From NCBI GenBank assembly GCA_024811115.1, contig JAKOGH010000783.1, forward strand, positions 62,001-126,000: a stretch of DNA of 64,000 nt, in the 5' to 3' direction. A program made the position numbers and the translations under genes. Below, one piece after another: positions 1 to 12,624 of the stretch (positions are counted from its first letter, which is position 1; each line of letters opens with the position of its first letter). Source of the DNA: Terana coerulea (taxonomy: Eukaryota > Basidiomycota > Agaricomycetes > Polyporales > Phanerochaetaceae). Under the pieces are notes generated by a model. The model had not been told where the DNA came from. It worked only from the letters and a program-made list of their open reading frames with translations, and did not search any database.

Positions 1-72
1 TCTCCTGACGATGGCGATGCTGTCTCTGAAGAAGGCGGAGTCGTCGATGCCAGTCTTCTTCCTCCTGGTTAA
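1..72 (+). CDS. possible C-terminal end of a gene cut by the window edge
   Basis: The first 72 bases read without a stop in frame 1 and end in TAA at 70-72. They give a 23-residue acidic, Gly/Pro-containing tail (SPDDGDAVSEEGG and following) that looks like a disordered protein C-terminus. The codon choice resembles that of neighbouring genes. The product cannot be recognised from so little, and chance openness over 23 codons is quite possible. It could equally be untranslated DNA downstream of the kinase gene, which converges from the other strand. Confidence 0.3.
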   Translation, partial: SPDDGDAVSEEGGVVDASLLPPG

Positions 73-550
73 ACATCGTATAGTACTTACGGCGTCACAA
101 TACCGTAGCGTCGCACCAAAAGTTTTGTTTCTTCTAGTGCTCAGAAAAGTACTTATTCACATCGCTATTCTTTGGGATAAATTCGTACCCTGTCATCTAT
201 GCCGCCGACTAGTTTCAGCAGTAAGGAGATCGAGTCAAAAGCGTAATATATCGATAGTAAGCGACCCGGACCGTATGAACATTGTTGAAACCATGAACTA
301 TTGCAGCATTGCATTGAGAGTGTGCACCGAAGAGAGGAAGCTACTGTGGGAGAAACGATTGTGAAGGGGACCCGTGATCAAGAACACCCAGAAACCGCAG
401 GAAAATACCCTGAAGAATACATATGATTAAACAATACCGTAAAGTCCATCCATGTGTTGATGTGGAAAGCGCAGCGATACAACTACAGAGGCGGAAATGT
501 GCGTGCCGTCGATTGAAGCACAGTGTGATGGTATGTGCGGCGCGGTCAGG
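73..550. other. intergenic stretch, nothing recognised
   Basis: AT-richer DNA between the possible gene end at the left edge and the stop codon of the PDK1-type kinase. It probably holds two converging 3' untranslated regions. I see no gene, repeat or RNA here. Confidence 0.5.
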
Positions 551-3466
551 TCACGTCCGTAGCAACGAGCTGGGCGAAACACGCTTCGGGCTGCTGGGGC
601 CGGGAGGGTTGGTCGACGGATTGGCTCCGAAAGCGGGTGGTTTCGAGGCTTGGGACTGCGCCTGGGCCAACGCTTCACGGATTTTACGAATCCACGTTTG
701 CGTCAGCGCAGAGCTGTTCGCGATGAAGGTGTACGACTTCGCACTCTGCTCCAACAGTTAGTGACGATGGCGTCAACGAAAGTCATCAGTACTCACTGTC
801 ATCACCACGAACTCCCGCTCGCCCTTTGACTCCACCGCAAGCACCGTGTTCTTCGACTCCTTCTCTCGCTCGGAAGGTTTTAGAGTCAGCTCGGTGCTCA
901 GCTGGTAAGGCCGCCCGGGCTTGTGCTTCACGCAGATGAGACGGCGGTCGGTCAGCACCAGCTCCCTCGCCTTACGCCGGGGGGAGCCGGCCATGGCGAG
1001 CAGCCGGCTTGCACGTCTCCGCAGCGCGCTCTTCTCCACCAAAGCATTGAAGGCAACAGTCTCGCCAGACAAGAGCAGTGCAGACCTGCCAGGCAGGGTC
1101 CGTCAGTGGACCATGCACGAAAGAGGACTGGAAGGCAGCCTGACGTACCATTCCTCGTCATCTCGCGACGGGCCGTTGCCCTGGATAGGCGTCGGCGCCC
1201 TGTCCCGTCCACGGACCATGGCCAACGCGGCATCAAGAGCCGCACTGGGCGGGCTGCCGCCATCTGACGAGCTCGTGGCAGACCCGGTCGAATACGAGTC
1301 TCTCGACCCGGCCGTTGCCACAGGAACATCGATCGGGGCCGTCTTCACGGACAGCGGGATGGCGTCCAAGGTCGCCGCGACGGTGTCTCTGCTCTCCTCC
1401 CTGTCGGCCTCGGTGCCCGAGTCTGGCGGGTCGCCTTCGGAGTCGCGGTGTTGTTGCTCCTGCGACGGCTCCGGCTGCGCGGGTGCGTTGTCCGGGTATG
1501 TTTCGGGATCGCCTTCCACGAACCGAACGCCCGAGCCGGAGCTTGTCGTGCCCGACCCTGAGCGTGGGTGCGCTCCCTTCATCCCGTCGCCGCTGACACC
1601 ATTCACGACACTCACTGGATGCCCCATCCGCCACCCCGTCATCGCGCTGCCCCTTGAGCCCACGGGTATGCTCGGGGATGTCACGTATGGTCGAGTCTCC
1701 CCCAAAGGACCCACAGGCTCGTCGTGGTCCGCGCCGTTTGTGGACGATGGCATGGGCACCATGGGTCCAAACTTCACTTCCTCCTCACCCGTAAACCTCA
1801 TCCGACGCCCAACTTATCTCATCGTCATCCCTTCCCCCCGTCAACCAACTCATCCCACACTGCGCCCACATCATCCCATTGCCCTACAGAAGGAGGTGCA
1901 AGGTCTTTCTTCACCAAGCCAGCTTCGAGAGGTGGTGCTTGTGACGTCCAAAGGGTCTGCCAGTCAATGGTAGAGAAGAACGGATGCGAGCGAAGAGCCT
2001 TCATGTCATTCTCGGCTCCAGGTGCTCCTGCGCCCAACCGTTGCAAAGGATCTCGAACCTATTATTTAGTCAGTCACGACTGAACCACTGAGGACTATAA
2101 ATCAAATATACCAGTAGCTTCTGGACCAAGTCCTTAGCTTGCTCGTCGAACCCGTCGGGGAAGGTGTATTCCAGCTTCTTGATCTTCTGCCACATCAAGT
2201 ACTCTGAGAGTCCTTGGAATGCGAATCTTCCAGTAATCATTTGGTAAAGAACGCAACCCAACGCCCATAAATCCGAGCTGAAGAACGAAAATAAGCTCAT
2301 GAGCTCCAACAAACAGAAACCGAGGCGCACCTCTTGCTGGTCTCATTGACCTCCAACAGCTCCGGAGATATATACTGCGCCGTTCCGACCCATGTCTTGG
2401 CGCGGTCAGCTAAATGGGTTGTGAGTCAACATGAACTGACTTGGTTGATGGAAACGAACCTTCTGAATTGAGTACTTTGCCCGTACCGAAGTCGGTGAGC
2501 TTCAGTCGGAAGTGGTCGTCCAGTAGAAGGTTCTCTGGTTTCCAGGTCTCTAATGGACATCGATAAGGTGAACGGATGGGCACGAAAGGGCTCAATAGCC
2601 ATACCGATGTATCACATCCTTCGTGTGCATATAATCCAGGGCATCGATGATCTGCGCAGTATAATAACGCGCAGAGTCTGTCGACAACGACCCAAGGCGT
2701 GATATTCGGGACTGAATTTCTCCATTCCTGGCGAGATCCAGAACGAAGACTGCAGAGGCGTTAGCTGTCTGATGCTCCGCTGAGCACGCATGACCCACAT
2801 AAACTCCACTCGTCCTGGAATGTCCAATGCAAATGCACGATGCCAGGATGCCCAGCACCGAGCCTCACGAGCGTGTTCTTCTCTGCCAGCGCAGTGGCGA
2901 GCTTGTTGTTACGCTTCAAATGACCCTTGTCCAGGACCTTGATCGCATACTCCTGCCCTGTCCCGCGGTGTTTTGCCAGCATGACCTTGCGACCCCGCAT
3001 TACACTCCTACCCTGCACTGCAGTTCCAAGCGGTGCTCACCGTTGAATACGACCCCTCGCCAAGCACCCGCCCGAACTCGAAGTCATCTGCGCCTATTCG
3101 CGCGTTGACTGAGCTGTTCCGAGACCGTGGCTGTCCGCGCAGCGGGGCTGGGGGACGCAGCTCTGTATGCCTGTCCTCTGACTCATCCGCTCCCAGCCCC
3201 AGCTCCCTGGCCAAATACGCCGGCGGCTTCGATCCCCTTGGTGTCGGAGGAGACTGCGGGCTCTTTGAACGCACTGTCTTGCGCTGCGGCGAGGTGAATG
3301 TTCGTATTGGACGTGGCCGCACGGGCGTTTGGATGGTCAAGTCTGAGGTGGAACTCGAGCTGGAGGAGGAGGATATTACGGAGGCGTTTCTGCTGAGGTC
3401 TGCAAGCGTCGGTTGCCCATCCTGCACATACACATCTGAAGGCGAGGAGACTTCAATTTTGAGCAT
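551..3466 (-). CDS. PDK1-type protein kinase (3-phosphoinositide-dependent kinase, Ksg1/Pkh family)
   Basis: Master AGC-kinase activator that phosphorylates the activation loop of AKT/S6K/YPK-like kinases in nutrient and cell-wall signalling. The start is the ATG at 3466, followed by about 125 disordered Ser/Pro-rich residues. The kinase domain then reads DDFEFGRVLGEGSYST, AIKVL (catalytic Lys), an HRDLKPENLLLD-type catalytic loop split by an intron, LTDFGTG, and the family hallmark AKTWVGTAQYISPELL, where the Thr matches the autophosphorylated activation-loop Ser of human PDK1. SSDLWALGCVLYQM follows. The C-terminus carries a PH-like domain (ELVLTDRRLICVKHK, then after a GTGAGT..CAG intron SAKSYTFIAN), as in fission yeast Ksg1. 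At least six short introns are needed. Family assignment is firm; exact exon borders are inferred. Confidence 0.93.
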
Positions 3467-4318
3467 TCGAGCGTGCTCGCCGAACCGAGTCTAGATGGCA
3501 GTGTACGCGAGAGGGTATGATGATAATAAGTCGAGGTGGAAAAGAAAAGAGTTAAGTAAGGAATGTCCAATCCGGCGGCATTGGGGAACACAGAAACAGG
3601 CGCCTAGACGCTGCACAGCCGAGACCTGGTCCACGTCACACAGGTGACGGCTACGTCACACTCCCCGACAGCATTGTCTCCAGCGGCACGCTCGGCACAC
3701 GTCACAGAGCATCGGTCCGTCACATTACCCGCACCGAAAAGGAAGGTGTGAAGGTTGAGAGGTACAGGATTTCGAGAGGGCAGAGCCTAGCCAGCCGTCG
3801 ACCGCAGCCTACCATTGGCTGCCGTCGCCCATACGCTCTGGTGGGCAACCGTGCTCGTGTCGTGCTAGGAACAAATCCTGTCGAAGGGGACAGAGTCATG
3901 GAGTGCGAAGATTTCAAAGCGCCGGCGACCCTGGTCTGGCCCCGGGCCCTGTAACGAATAGGACCTGGAAACGTGTTGTTGACTGCTCGAAATACGATGG
4001 ACTTGAATGGAGACGAAAGGTGGTTGAGACAGTTATTATTTTTGAGTGGAAGTTACTTGCCGGAAATACGGTGACAACAAGGATTGTCGCCTTCACCCAC
4101 CACAGTATACCTCCGCGAATCGCGCCCGTGACTACGGGCACAATAAGTAGAGACAAGGTAGCCAGATGAGCGCGATATGCACACAATGATTGAATAAAGC
4201 AACGCTCGAGGCGTAGAGAAATGCTAGGGGATACACGGAGACGAATTGTCACCTCCAAGGCATTAAGAATAATCAAGCATTAAAACATCAAGAGTAACGT
4301 CCGTTCATTCATTCACAA
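3467..4318. other. intergenic stretch, promoter of the kinase gene
   Basis: 852 bases between the kinase start and the stop codon of the CNNM-type gene, both on the minus strand. The part next to 3467 should hold the kinase promoter. I see no clear TATA box and no coding signal; the open frames here lack family signatures and codon bias. Confidence 0.5.
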
Positions 4319-6906
4319 CTATTCCTTCGTCTCTTCCTCAGCCTTCGCTATGTCTGGGCCGCTGGGCTCATGCGAGTCAGGTATCCGTGCGGTCTCCTCC
4401 TCCTGGACGTCCGGTATCCGCGCAGGGGTGACGAGTGGGGTCCTGTTGGGATTCGCCACGTCACCGTTGCTGGTCGATTGCCGACGGCGGCTCCGATCGC
4501 GGTGTCTGCCTGCCGCGGTGGCGGGCAGGGCGCCCTCGGCATTGCCTGCGTCCGTGCGAGTCTTGCGGTGCGAAACAAGAGCGTTGAGCGACTGGCCAAG
4601 CGAAGAGTTGCGCGAAATGAGCCCGGGTTCGGGCGCAGGGGGGACGGTTGGCGAGGTGGGCATGGAGCGGGAGCGCTGGTTAGGGTCCTCCGTCACGAAA
4701 TCGACAGCGGTGGTGCCATCCGATACGGCAGCCGGGGAATGCTGGGGAACCGCGCGGGGCTCACGGCCGCGCGAGGCCATACGCATCCGATTCGCTCTGG
4801 GTGAGACGTAAGACTTCAGGTTGGATTCACCCTCCTGGTCGAATTCGTCGTAGATCTCTTCGCCGATGATCTCCTCCAAAACATCCTCAAGTGTGATGAT
4901 ACCGAGAGGCGCAATCGAGGGTTCGAGACTCTGCAAGAACTGCATAGGTTGTCAATAAAGAAAACAAGCCGTGAGAAGTGAACGATGCTCACTTCGTTGG
5001 CATCCTCCTTCGCCATGACGGCGTCAGCAGGCATGCTTTGTTCCCGTCCGGGCGCGGTGAGCTTGGCCCAAGTGCTCTGCGATGAGGCCGGTTCCTTCTT
5101 CTCGTTAGTCGGCTCCTCGTCGTTGTCGTCTTTCTTTTGACCCTTCTCGACATCGTCCGACTTCCTGCTCTTACGCCTGAAGCTCTTCTTCCATCCCTTC
5201 TTTGAGCTCCCTTTGGCGCTACCGCTATGGCTCCCTTCGCCATCGCCGGTGACTTCTGTGTCTGAGTTGCCGTCCTCGTTCTCGCTCTCGCTTTCCGACT
5301 CACTGGCGGAGCTCTCGCCCATGCCGACACGCTCCTTCATGCGTTGCGTGAGGCCCTTCTTGACAACATGCTTCACACTGGCCGCCTTCTCTTCGCTCAC
5401 GCGAGAGACAATAGCCATGTGCGAACGACCTTCTTGGAACCGATCCAGAATGTAGAGGAGGGACATGTTATTGGGAACACAGATGGCCTTATGGAGCTTC
5501 AGGTTGCGAATAGGAGTAGCTTCTTTAGGATCCAATAAGAGACACTGCGATGGGAGACTATTAGGCAATGAATGGACATATGAGCGGGTAAGGTACAAAC
5601 CTGTTTGACAAGCAGAATTCCGACAATCTTCTTCACCTTCTGCGTACCAGTGGGATTCTTCGAGTCCGAGGTAGCTGTAGTGAACGCAGGAACCTCAACC
5701 TCTTCGTAGACAGGAACACGGGAATGGCCGGTATCACCAATGCTTTTCATGGTCTCGTAGTCGAGGCGGGAGTCGATGTTGAGCATGAAGACATTTTCTA
5801 TAGGAGTCATTGCATGCCTAACGACTTTTTCCTGCAGATCGAGGGTGGCACCAATGATGGTGATGGTATCGGTCTTCAGGTCTCCGCCGAGTTCGCCAGT
5901 GTTGGCATGCATGGCGATGAGCTCCTTCAATTCGCCACGACGATACATGATACCGTGATGCGGACCAAGCATGAACTCGAGCAGTTTGGCGACGGGCCAT
6001 GCAACGACGCCCTGGCCAAAGTCAGTCTATATGCTAGTAGATCGAATGAAGACGGCGTACCATAACGTATATGAGAACGCGGACGAGTCCTGCCATATTG
6101 GCTCCAACGGCGAGACCGTAGCGAGTACATATCGACTGCGGGATAATTTCCGAGAAGCTAGCCAACGGTGAGCGACAATTCACGATGTATCGGCCGTGAA
6201 TTTGACACTCACATGACAATGAGTACAGTACTAACGACTACACTCTGCACGCCACCGCCGAGGACGGGATCCGAGATAACAGGAAGAGATTCGTTCACAA
6301 TCATATTTGCGAGCAAGAGGGTGACGAGGAGTAAATGGCCATTCTTACGAATAGGCTGAATCTTCCTTGCGTATTCTTTCTGTTTACTGTTCGAGTGTAT
6401 TGTTAGCGACTCTTCTGCAACCATAGATCCCAAGACATCCCACACAGTTCTGCCTGCATGTCATGATAGGCACACGACCAAGACAGCGCAGGATCAAAGT
6501 GACGATGTCCATCCGTCATGATTTTCTGTTGCTGTTCGCCAAGCATAACATGCCTCCAACCGCCTGAAGATGCCTTGGGAGGTAGAAAAGGAGGCAGAGG
6601 TGAAACTCACGGTGTACCACTGACACTCAAGACATGGAGTTGCGTCTCATCCAAGCTCATGTACCCAAGCGTCAGCCCGGCAAAGAGGCCGGATAATAGA
6701 ACCAACACTGGAATGAGACAAGCAAAGACTATGAATTTGGTATCGTGAGGTTCGGCACGTTTCGCGAGCGAGTGCAGGGGCTGGCCAGCGGGCTCGCCGT
6801 ATATGAGGCGTGTGGCGAGCTTTGGAACATGGTGCACGACGATGGATGTCACAGAGTAGAGCAAGCCAGGGGAGCGTGCGCGTAGGTTGATAGGAGTGGG
6901 CACCAT
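4319..6906 (-). CDS. CNNM/Mam3-type membrane protein (DUF21 plus CBS pair)
   Basis: Member of the CNNM/CorC family, related to yeast Mam3, a vacuolar-membrane protein linked to manganese and magnesium homeostasis. From the ATG at 6906 the order is: a short N-terminal hydrophobic segment, then a DUF21 transmembrane domain with the family signature GLFAGLTLGYMSLDETQL, further membrane helices (HLLLVTLLLANMIVNE; EIIPQSICTRYGLAVG), and a CBS pair. CBS landmarks are VVRHAMTPIENVFML, GHSRVPVYE and the closing GIITLEDVLEEIIGEEIYDE. A Ser/Glu/Lys-rich insert (SESESESENEDG) lies between the CBS halves. The tail of about 190 residues is disordered. Several short introns interrupt the gene. The family is clear; the ion handled cannot be read from sequence. 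Confidence 0.93.
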
Positions 6907-8510
6907 TCAGGTCGTAGGTGGTCGTAGAAAATGGGAGAGCGAGAATGAAGTGCGCTCCGCTATTTGCTTATGTATGAGCGAGGTGGACCTGAACCGAGGG
7001 CGTTTATTACGGCGTGCGGCTAGCGACCGGCACCATCCCGGCAGCCAAGACATTCCTCTTCAGGATCCACGCCCTCCCATAAAGGTAATCCGACTTGCCA
7101 TCGCTGCATGACATAATGCCGACACTGCCGCTTTTGGTCGCTCCCTGCAGTTTGCGCAGCCTCAACGGGGCCCGGGGGCGCCTCAGCCTGAAGCTGCGCG
7201 CCCGAGGCTCATGCTGTACCTTCGTTCATCCTCTACAGGCCTCGAGTACAAGAAGCCGATATTCCTGGTACTTCCCATATACACCGCTATAGAACAGCAA
7301 TATAAAGAGATCCCTTGGGCGGCTTACACCGTCTCCAACCACACACGCTGCCGTCAAGGCTGTTGTTTGAGCTTTTTGTTCCCATTGGATTTCCAAATGG
7401 ACCAGCCAACTTGCGCGAGGTAAGCAGCGTTTATTGTCAGGGCTCAAGCTATCAATCTCAATCAGCTTTTATGCCTCAGGTGAATTGTTGCGTCTTTGCT
7501 TGCACTGAGCGGCAACGTTTTCGCCGAACCATCGATGCGACAGTGCCTCCTTCTGAGTTTGGTATGGAGACTTTTACATTACCGTGCGAGCTGCATTCAT
7601 CATATCCCGAAGTGAGAGCATCTTGCTTTGTGGTTGGTGCGCCGCTTTCGTGGCCATTGACGTACCCAGACTCGAGCCGGTGCTCAGTACTTATTGCAAG
7701 TATAATCTGCCAGTGCCATCTGACCCAGGCATGCGAGCCGCCGTGGCGTTGTAATTGAGATGGCCGATGACACAATGGCGGCTGATCCCACAGTACTAAC
7801 TCCTGAAAGGAAGATTCTCAAGCACCAATGACAGCATCATCTGAGGACTCGCGTGCCAGTGAGCTAATAGTAATGGAGTACGCCATCGCCTTCACAGCTC
7901 CTCAGATGAATAATTCATACACTGTAAGTAGCGAAATGACACACAACTCCTAGAACAAGCTGGACGGGACTACATTTCGCAACGACGGTTAGCTAATTCC
8001 TTTCGCTGTTAGGCTCACTCGCAGAGCCCCGCTCGTTAGGAACATAACGGTCATGCGGGTAACAATTGCCCTCATATATTATGGGTAGTATCACGATGGA
8101 TGCATTTTGGATGAGCTCTGATAACGTGAGTACTATAATTGCCTGTACTTGCTTGCTCCTTTTAACAATTCGATAGTTTAAAACTCTCATATAGAGCTGA
8201 CATTGCCAAAGTGGTGGAGGAAAGGGGCATGTCTAAGCCAGACATGCAAGCTCAAGCCTTCTTGCGACCTCGCATCTTTCTTACAAATCCTAATAGGAAG
8301 ACAGGGGCCCTTCGCCCCTGTGATAATGTCGCGAGCCCGTACCGCCACTTCATTCCTGGTGTGGCTGCTGCCTATTCGACCCTACGGTAGCGTGGTCAAG
8401 GACGCCGGCGAGTTCCTTACACGAGGCTCATACTATAAGTACAGCGCCTCCTTAACCTACTCAACATCGCTCTTCTCCTTTGCACTGTGTCCTACCCCTC
8501 CACCACCGTC
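6907..8510. other. intergenic stretch of 1.6 kb, no gene recognised
   Basis: Divergent upstream region between the CNNM-type gene (-) and the first BTB gene (+). Open frames of 60-150 codons occur on both strands but none shows a known motif or convincing codon use. The only structure I note is a short hairpin near 8301-8321, described separately. Confidence 0.45.
8301..8321. repeat. short perfect inverted repeat (hairpin)
   Basis: ACAGGGGC, a 5-base loop (CCTTC), then GCCCCTGT form a perfect 8-bp stem about 190 bp before the first BTB gene. It may lie in that gene's 5' leader. No function can be assigned. Confidence 0.4.
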
Positions 8511-10072
8511 ATGCGACCGAAGAGACAACAGCCGATCGCTAGTATTTGCAGTCCTCAACCTCAACCTACAACGCCGGAACCCCTCCGCTTCACTGGCAGT
8601 CTCCGACAGAGGTCGCTCTGAAACGATCGCTCACGCTGCCACAGCCCATTGACATCAAGTTCTGGGTGTTCTCGCGCCGTGTCACCATACCGGGAGCTGA
8701 TCCGGAGTCAAATCCTTCATTCAAAGTTGCTATGCCGCTGCCGGTATTCGGCATTAGCTCTATCCTGATGCACACCGAATATTTCCGAGACTGTTCGTCT
8801 ACATGATTTCTGTCACTGTGTACATGCTAACCATATGCGTAGTGATATCCAATGGGTTTTCCGAGTCTTCGGTGCAAACGACGTTTTACGGGTCGTTCCC
8901 TGAGAATGAAGCAGATACAATAGGTTACGACTACGAGTCGGACAGCGATATAGAGGATGAAGGCGAGTTACCGGACGACGATTGGGCTCTTCCTGCGGAC
9001 CTCGACACAATCGAGCGTGAAGTGGGCGAAGCGGAGCAAAGACCTGATCCTGAGGGCTGCTGGGCCATGGATGAGGTTGCTCCTTCCAGCTACGAGGTGT
9101 ACTCTCCAGGTTGTGTCAGTTCCCGCAAGTCAAGCAGAGCTCCCTCACCATACAATTCGACGCTTGCGAGTCTTGGGATGGCCATCTGCGAGATGACACC
9201 CCCACAGGAGGTTGAGCAGCCAGCTGTGACGGCAGTAAGCCCTCCATCTCCCATGCCCACGCCGCCACCCCGTATGTCCTTCTACTGCTGTGGGGCGTGC
9301 GTTGGGTTGCTTATCGGTATGGTCAGCTACAGCGCTTTCGGCTGTTGAACCCGAAGATCTTGGTCCAGGTGCACGGTGTCGACAGATCATAATCCGAGAC
9401 ACTGCATTCCTCACGTAAGTACTACTTTGAGCTTTATTGCATACAAAGGTACTTGAACACTTGCACAGCTGGCACGCCTTGATCTACTACCTATACACTG
9501 GGAAAATCAAATTCCTTCCGCTGAGGTCTCAGGATCGTTTCGCCAGACAGCAAGAAACGAAAGCCTTGCTTGCAAATCTAACCGGGGCAGATGAGCCGCC
9601 CGCGTGCTCACCCAAGTCCATGTATCGTCTGGCCGAGAAGGTGAGGCCCTTAAGCCCAATCTTTGGATCGCTCACTGAAGCGGCTATCTCAGCTCGGTAT
9701 TCCTCAACTTGAGGAGCTGGCGCTTGCAGCTATCCGCTCGGCTCTTACGCCTAGCACCATTTTGCGAGAAATGCTTTGCAGATTCACGTCTATGTGAGTG
9801 TATTACCGTGCCCCTCCATGTTCAGCGTCACCGACGTACTCGAAAGGTATCCACCGGTGATTCAGCTACACGTCGACTATCTCCGTCATCACTGTCGTGA
9901 CAAGAAGGTTAAGGACAGATGGCCCATAGCCATTCGACACCTTCTAGGAGGGGATATTCAACACGCCGAAGGTGTTATGACTGTACTTCTGCGGGACGAG
10001 ATGTTCATGGACAGCAGACCGGGTACACCTCAGAGCGCAGCCGCATGGGGGATATCGCAATACCCACGATGA
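8511..10072 (+). CDS. BTB/POZ-like domain protein, basidiomycete-expanded type
   Basis: Recognised by similarity to a large basidiomycete family of BTB (protein-protein interaction) proteins. Coding sequence is secure from 8552 (STYNAGTPPLHWQSPTE, then IDIKFWVFSRR). Next come ILMHTEYFRD, spliced to LISNGFSE, an acidic stretch (YDYESDSDIEDEGE), a Ser/Pro-rich linker, IIIRDTAFLT spliced to WHALIYYLYTGKIKF, the family motif CSPKSMYRLAEK, and a C-terminal helical part ending at 10072. The N-terminus is unresolved: an ATG at 8511 is one base out of frame with the coding exon, and a TTTGCAG acceptor at 8545-8551 suggests an upstream first exon that I cannot identify. At least five introns. It converges on the Mediator gene with 93 bp between stop codons. 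Confidence 0.72.
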
Positions 10073-10165
10073 CTGGATTGGTGCTCATACTGTTCTTATC
10101 TGTATGGCGTATCGTCTTTTGCAAAGTTACTATATTAGAATAGTACATTCTTGGACACATCTTCA

Positions 10166-12624
10166 TCACGTCAATCCATGCGCTTTCGCCCATATCCTCC
10201 CAGGCAATCCCAGCGTGCCTCCACGTCTACACACTTCTTCCAGGGCATCTATTTTCAGGTCCACGCCCATCGCGCCGTCCACACTCAGTGCGATGCCCCG
10301 GGGCCGCGTGCAATCGTACGCAACCGAGATCTCGACCAGCCCCGACATGGGCGGGCGCTCTGGCGCCGTCATGACGAGCTTAGTGGCGCGCGGAAGTGCC
10401 GAGATGGCTGTGATGTCCGTGGGGTCGCCGAAGAGCGGGTCGGGCGTAGGCATGTTGGGAATGTAGACGTTGACGGGGATTTTTGCGGGGGTGGTTGTGC
10501 CTGCATGAAGCGACGAAAGTGAGATTTCGAGCGGCATGGATCGTAGTGAAGAAAGAGACGCACCTCCAAGGATGGCCTGCAGCTCTTCGTCCGTCGCCTC
10601 ATCTTCCCCGCCATCATTCTTGCTGGTCACGCCCGGGCCGATGGTGAGCCCCTCGGGCGTCCATTGATGGCTCAAGAGGATCTCGTTCAACCAACATTGC
10701 TCTCGCACAATCTACAGAGATTGATTATTGAGACTGTGCCAACGTCGTGGGCGGCAATAAGCGGAGACGCACTTCAAGGACTCCTTGCACTGTTTTGAGG
10801 CTCCCCACTGGGATTCGCTCGAGATGGAAACCAGGCTCTTCCGGTACGGAGAGCCGAAGTTGTAGCGGAGGGTGCAAGCCCGTTGGAGAGGTCTGCATAA
10901 ACAATTCAGCGATTTTGTACTGCATGCGCTCCAAATAATTGCAACGTACGTAGATAGTGGTGTAATGGTCGGGCGATAATTGACCTTGAGGGTTGAGCTG
11001 AGGAAGCCGTGTCAAGTACGGTGCTACCTAGTGGATTGGCAGTACCTACCAGCATGTCGACCCAGCTGCCTGCTCCAAAAGGAATGATTGGGACACTGTT
11101 ATCCGTACCCATAGCACCCAGTGGGTTCAGCACCATCTCTATATCCCGCATCCTTGACTGCGCCATCACCACGCCAGAAGACTTTCCTCCGTCCGTAAAG
11201 TCCAAGACGTACACGCGCGCGGCCTTGTTCGGGCCGACCTCGGGGAACCGCGTGTCCTTCTGCAGATACGCGTCCTTTCCTTCGCCCGAGGGGACCAGCG
11301 GGAAAGTGGGGCGTGTGGCGAGAGCATCCATGCCCACGGGGCTGGTGGTCTCCGATGACAATCCTTCTGCAGAAGAGAGCGCCAGGTTTACTCTTGTGAC
11401 GCCTGCAGGACGGGGATGTGATCCTACATAGAATCGAAGTTGGGCGAAAGGAATGTCGAGCGCAGGCAGAAAGGGGCTCTGGGATGCTGATTGCGAGGTG
11501 GAGGAGTTTCGCAGCAAGGTAAGATATGCAATAGGCGATATGTACACGAGGAAGGAGAGCGAAGGCACGGTGAGGTAGGGCAAGGGAAGGGCGTGCGCCC
11601 GCATGAGGGAAAACGTCGAGCGGGCAAGGCCCGCCCGAGCTCAGATTTCTGGACCAATCCAAATAAGCGGATAATTTCTGCTGAGTTTTCTCGAACACCT
11701 ACTTCGCAATGGCAGTCGCCTCGTCAGAAGCAAACCGCTCCACTTCGAGCGCAAGAAGATCGACATTGTTGAACCAACGCAGCCCAGCGTCGCCTTCGTC
11801 GAGCGCAAGCTGGTCCAAGGTCATCAGATACTTGAGACATGCCGAAATTCTGGAGCCTATGCGAGAGGCCTCCTCCGGGTCCTGCGACTCTTCGTCCTTC
11901 TGCACCTCGGTGAGATAATGGCTCAAGCTACTCGCTAAGAATCCGTCTAGTGACGTGGACCCCGCCGTTGTAGAGCCCGTAGCTCCGTTTGGGACCGCAT
12001 AGGACGTCTTGACATTCCTGACGCTTAGTATTGGTCTTTTCTGGTCAGAGCGATCCACGGATAGCTCGATGTCTACGACAATGACTTTGCCGCCGAGCAT
12101 CAGTGTCATATGTCCGTCCCGCTCTTCTTCTTTGAACGCTTCCATTGCCGCGGAGGTACCCCATGCCTCAAATTGCGTTATACACCAGCTGATGAGCATG
12201 ACGCGGTCCAGAGGAATGTCTTCACCATAAATGATCCCGGCGCGTGTCCTGAGGGTGTCCATCGTTTTACGTACGGTGTGCCCAGCCTACTAAAATGCGA
12301 AGTTAGACGCTTCTCAATAGCACTAAACGCTGCAAACATTCTGACATTATGCACTGTGTGAGCAATAGTCGTTTGTTGCTTGAACAAGGAGAACAGCTTC
12401 TGGTTCGACAGCGGCATCGATACATATGCATTCAGAGTACCTGACACTTGCACTGTCGCGTCAACTAGGTCCCTCAGCATCTTCATTGAGCTGTCTGGCT
12501 CGGATGAAAATGGATGCGTTGTCTGAGACGGAAATGCATCGTGCGAGCTGAAGTCTTGCACGACGGACAAAATTGACCGTCTGTGACCGTCATTCAGCGG
12601 AGTCTGGCTCGACGATGAGTTCAT
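10166..12624 (-). CDS. MED1: Mediator of RNA polymerase II transcription subunit 1 (fungal Med1)
   Basis: Probable Mediator middle-module subunit, bridging activators and RNA polymerase II in the nucleus. The call rests on remembered family patterns: an N-terminal helical part, then MLGGKVIVVDIELSVD, VRNVKTSYA, a long insert, LSFLVYISPIAYLTLLR, and a C-terminal beta-rich part with KIPVNVYIPN and ISVAYDCTRPRGIALSVD. ATG is at 12624; an early intron (GTCAGA..TAGTAG with branch CTAAC) joins HTVHN to AGHTVRKTMDTLR. Stop TGA is at 10166. At least four introns are needed, and the border near 11.65-11.70 kb is not cleanly resolved by eye. An unrelated conserved protein is less likely but not excluded. 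Confidence 0.74.

Noticed and set aside
921..1973. 350-codon open frame on the plus strand opposite the PDK1 gene
   Set aside because: It mirrors a GC-rich coding exon region of the kinase gene on the other strand and shows no family motif.
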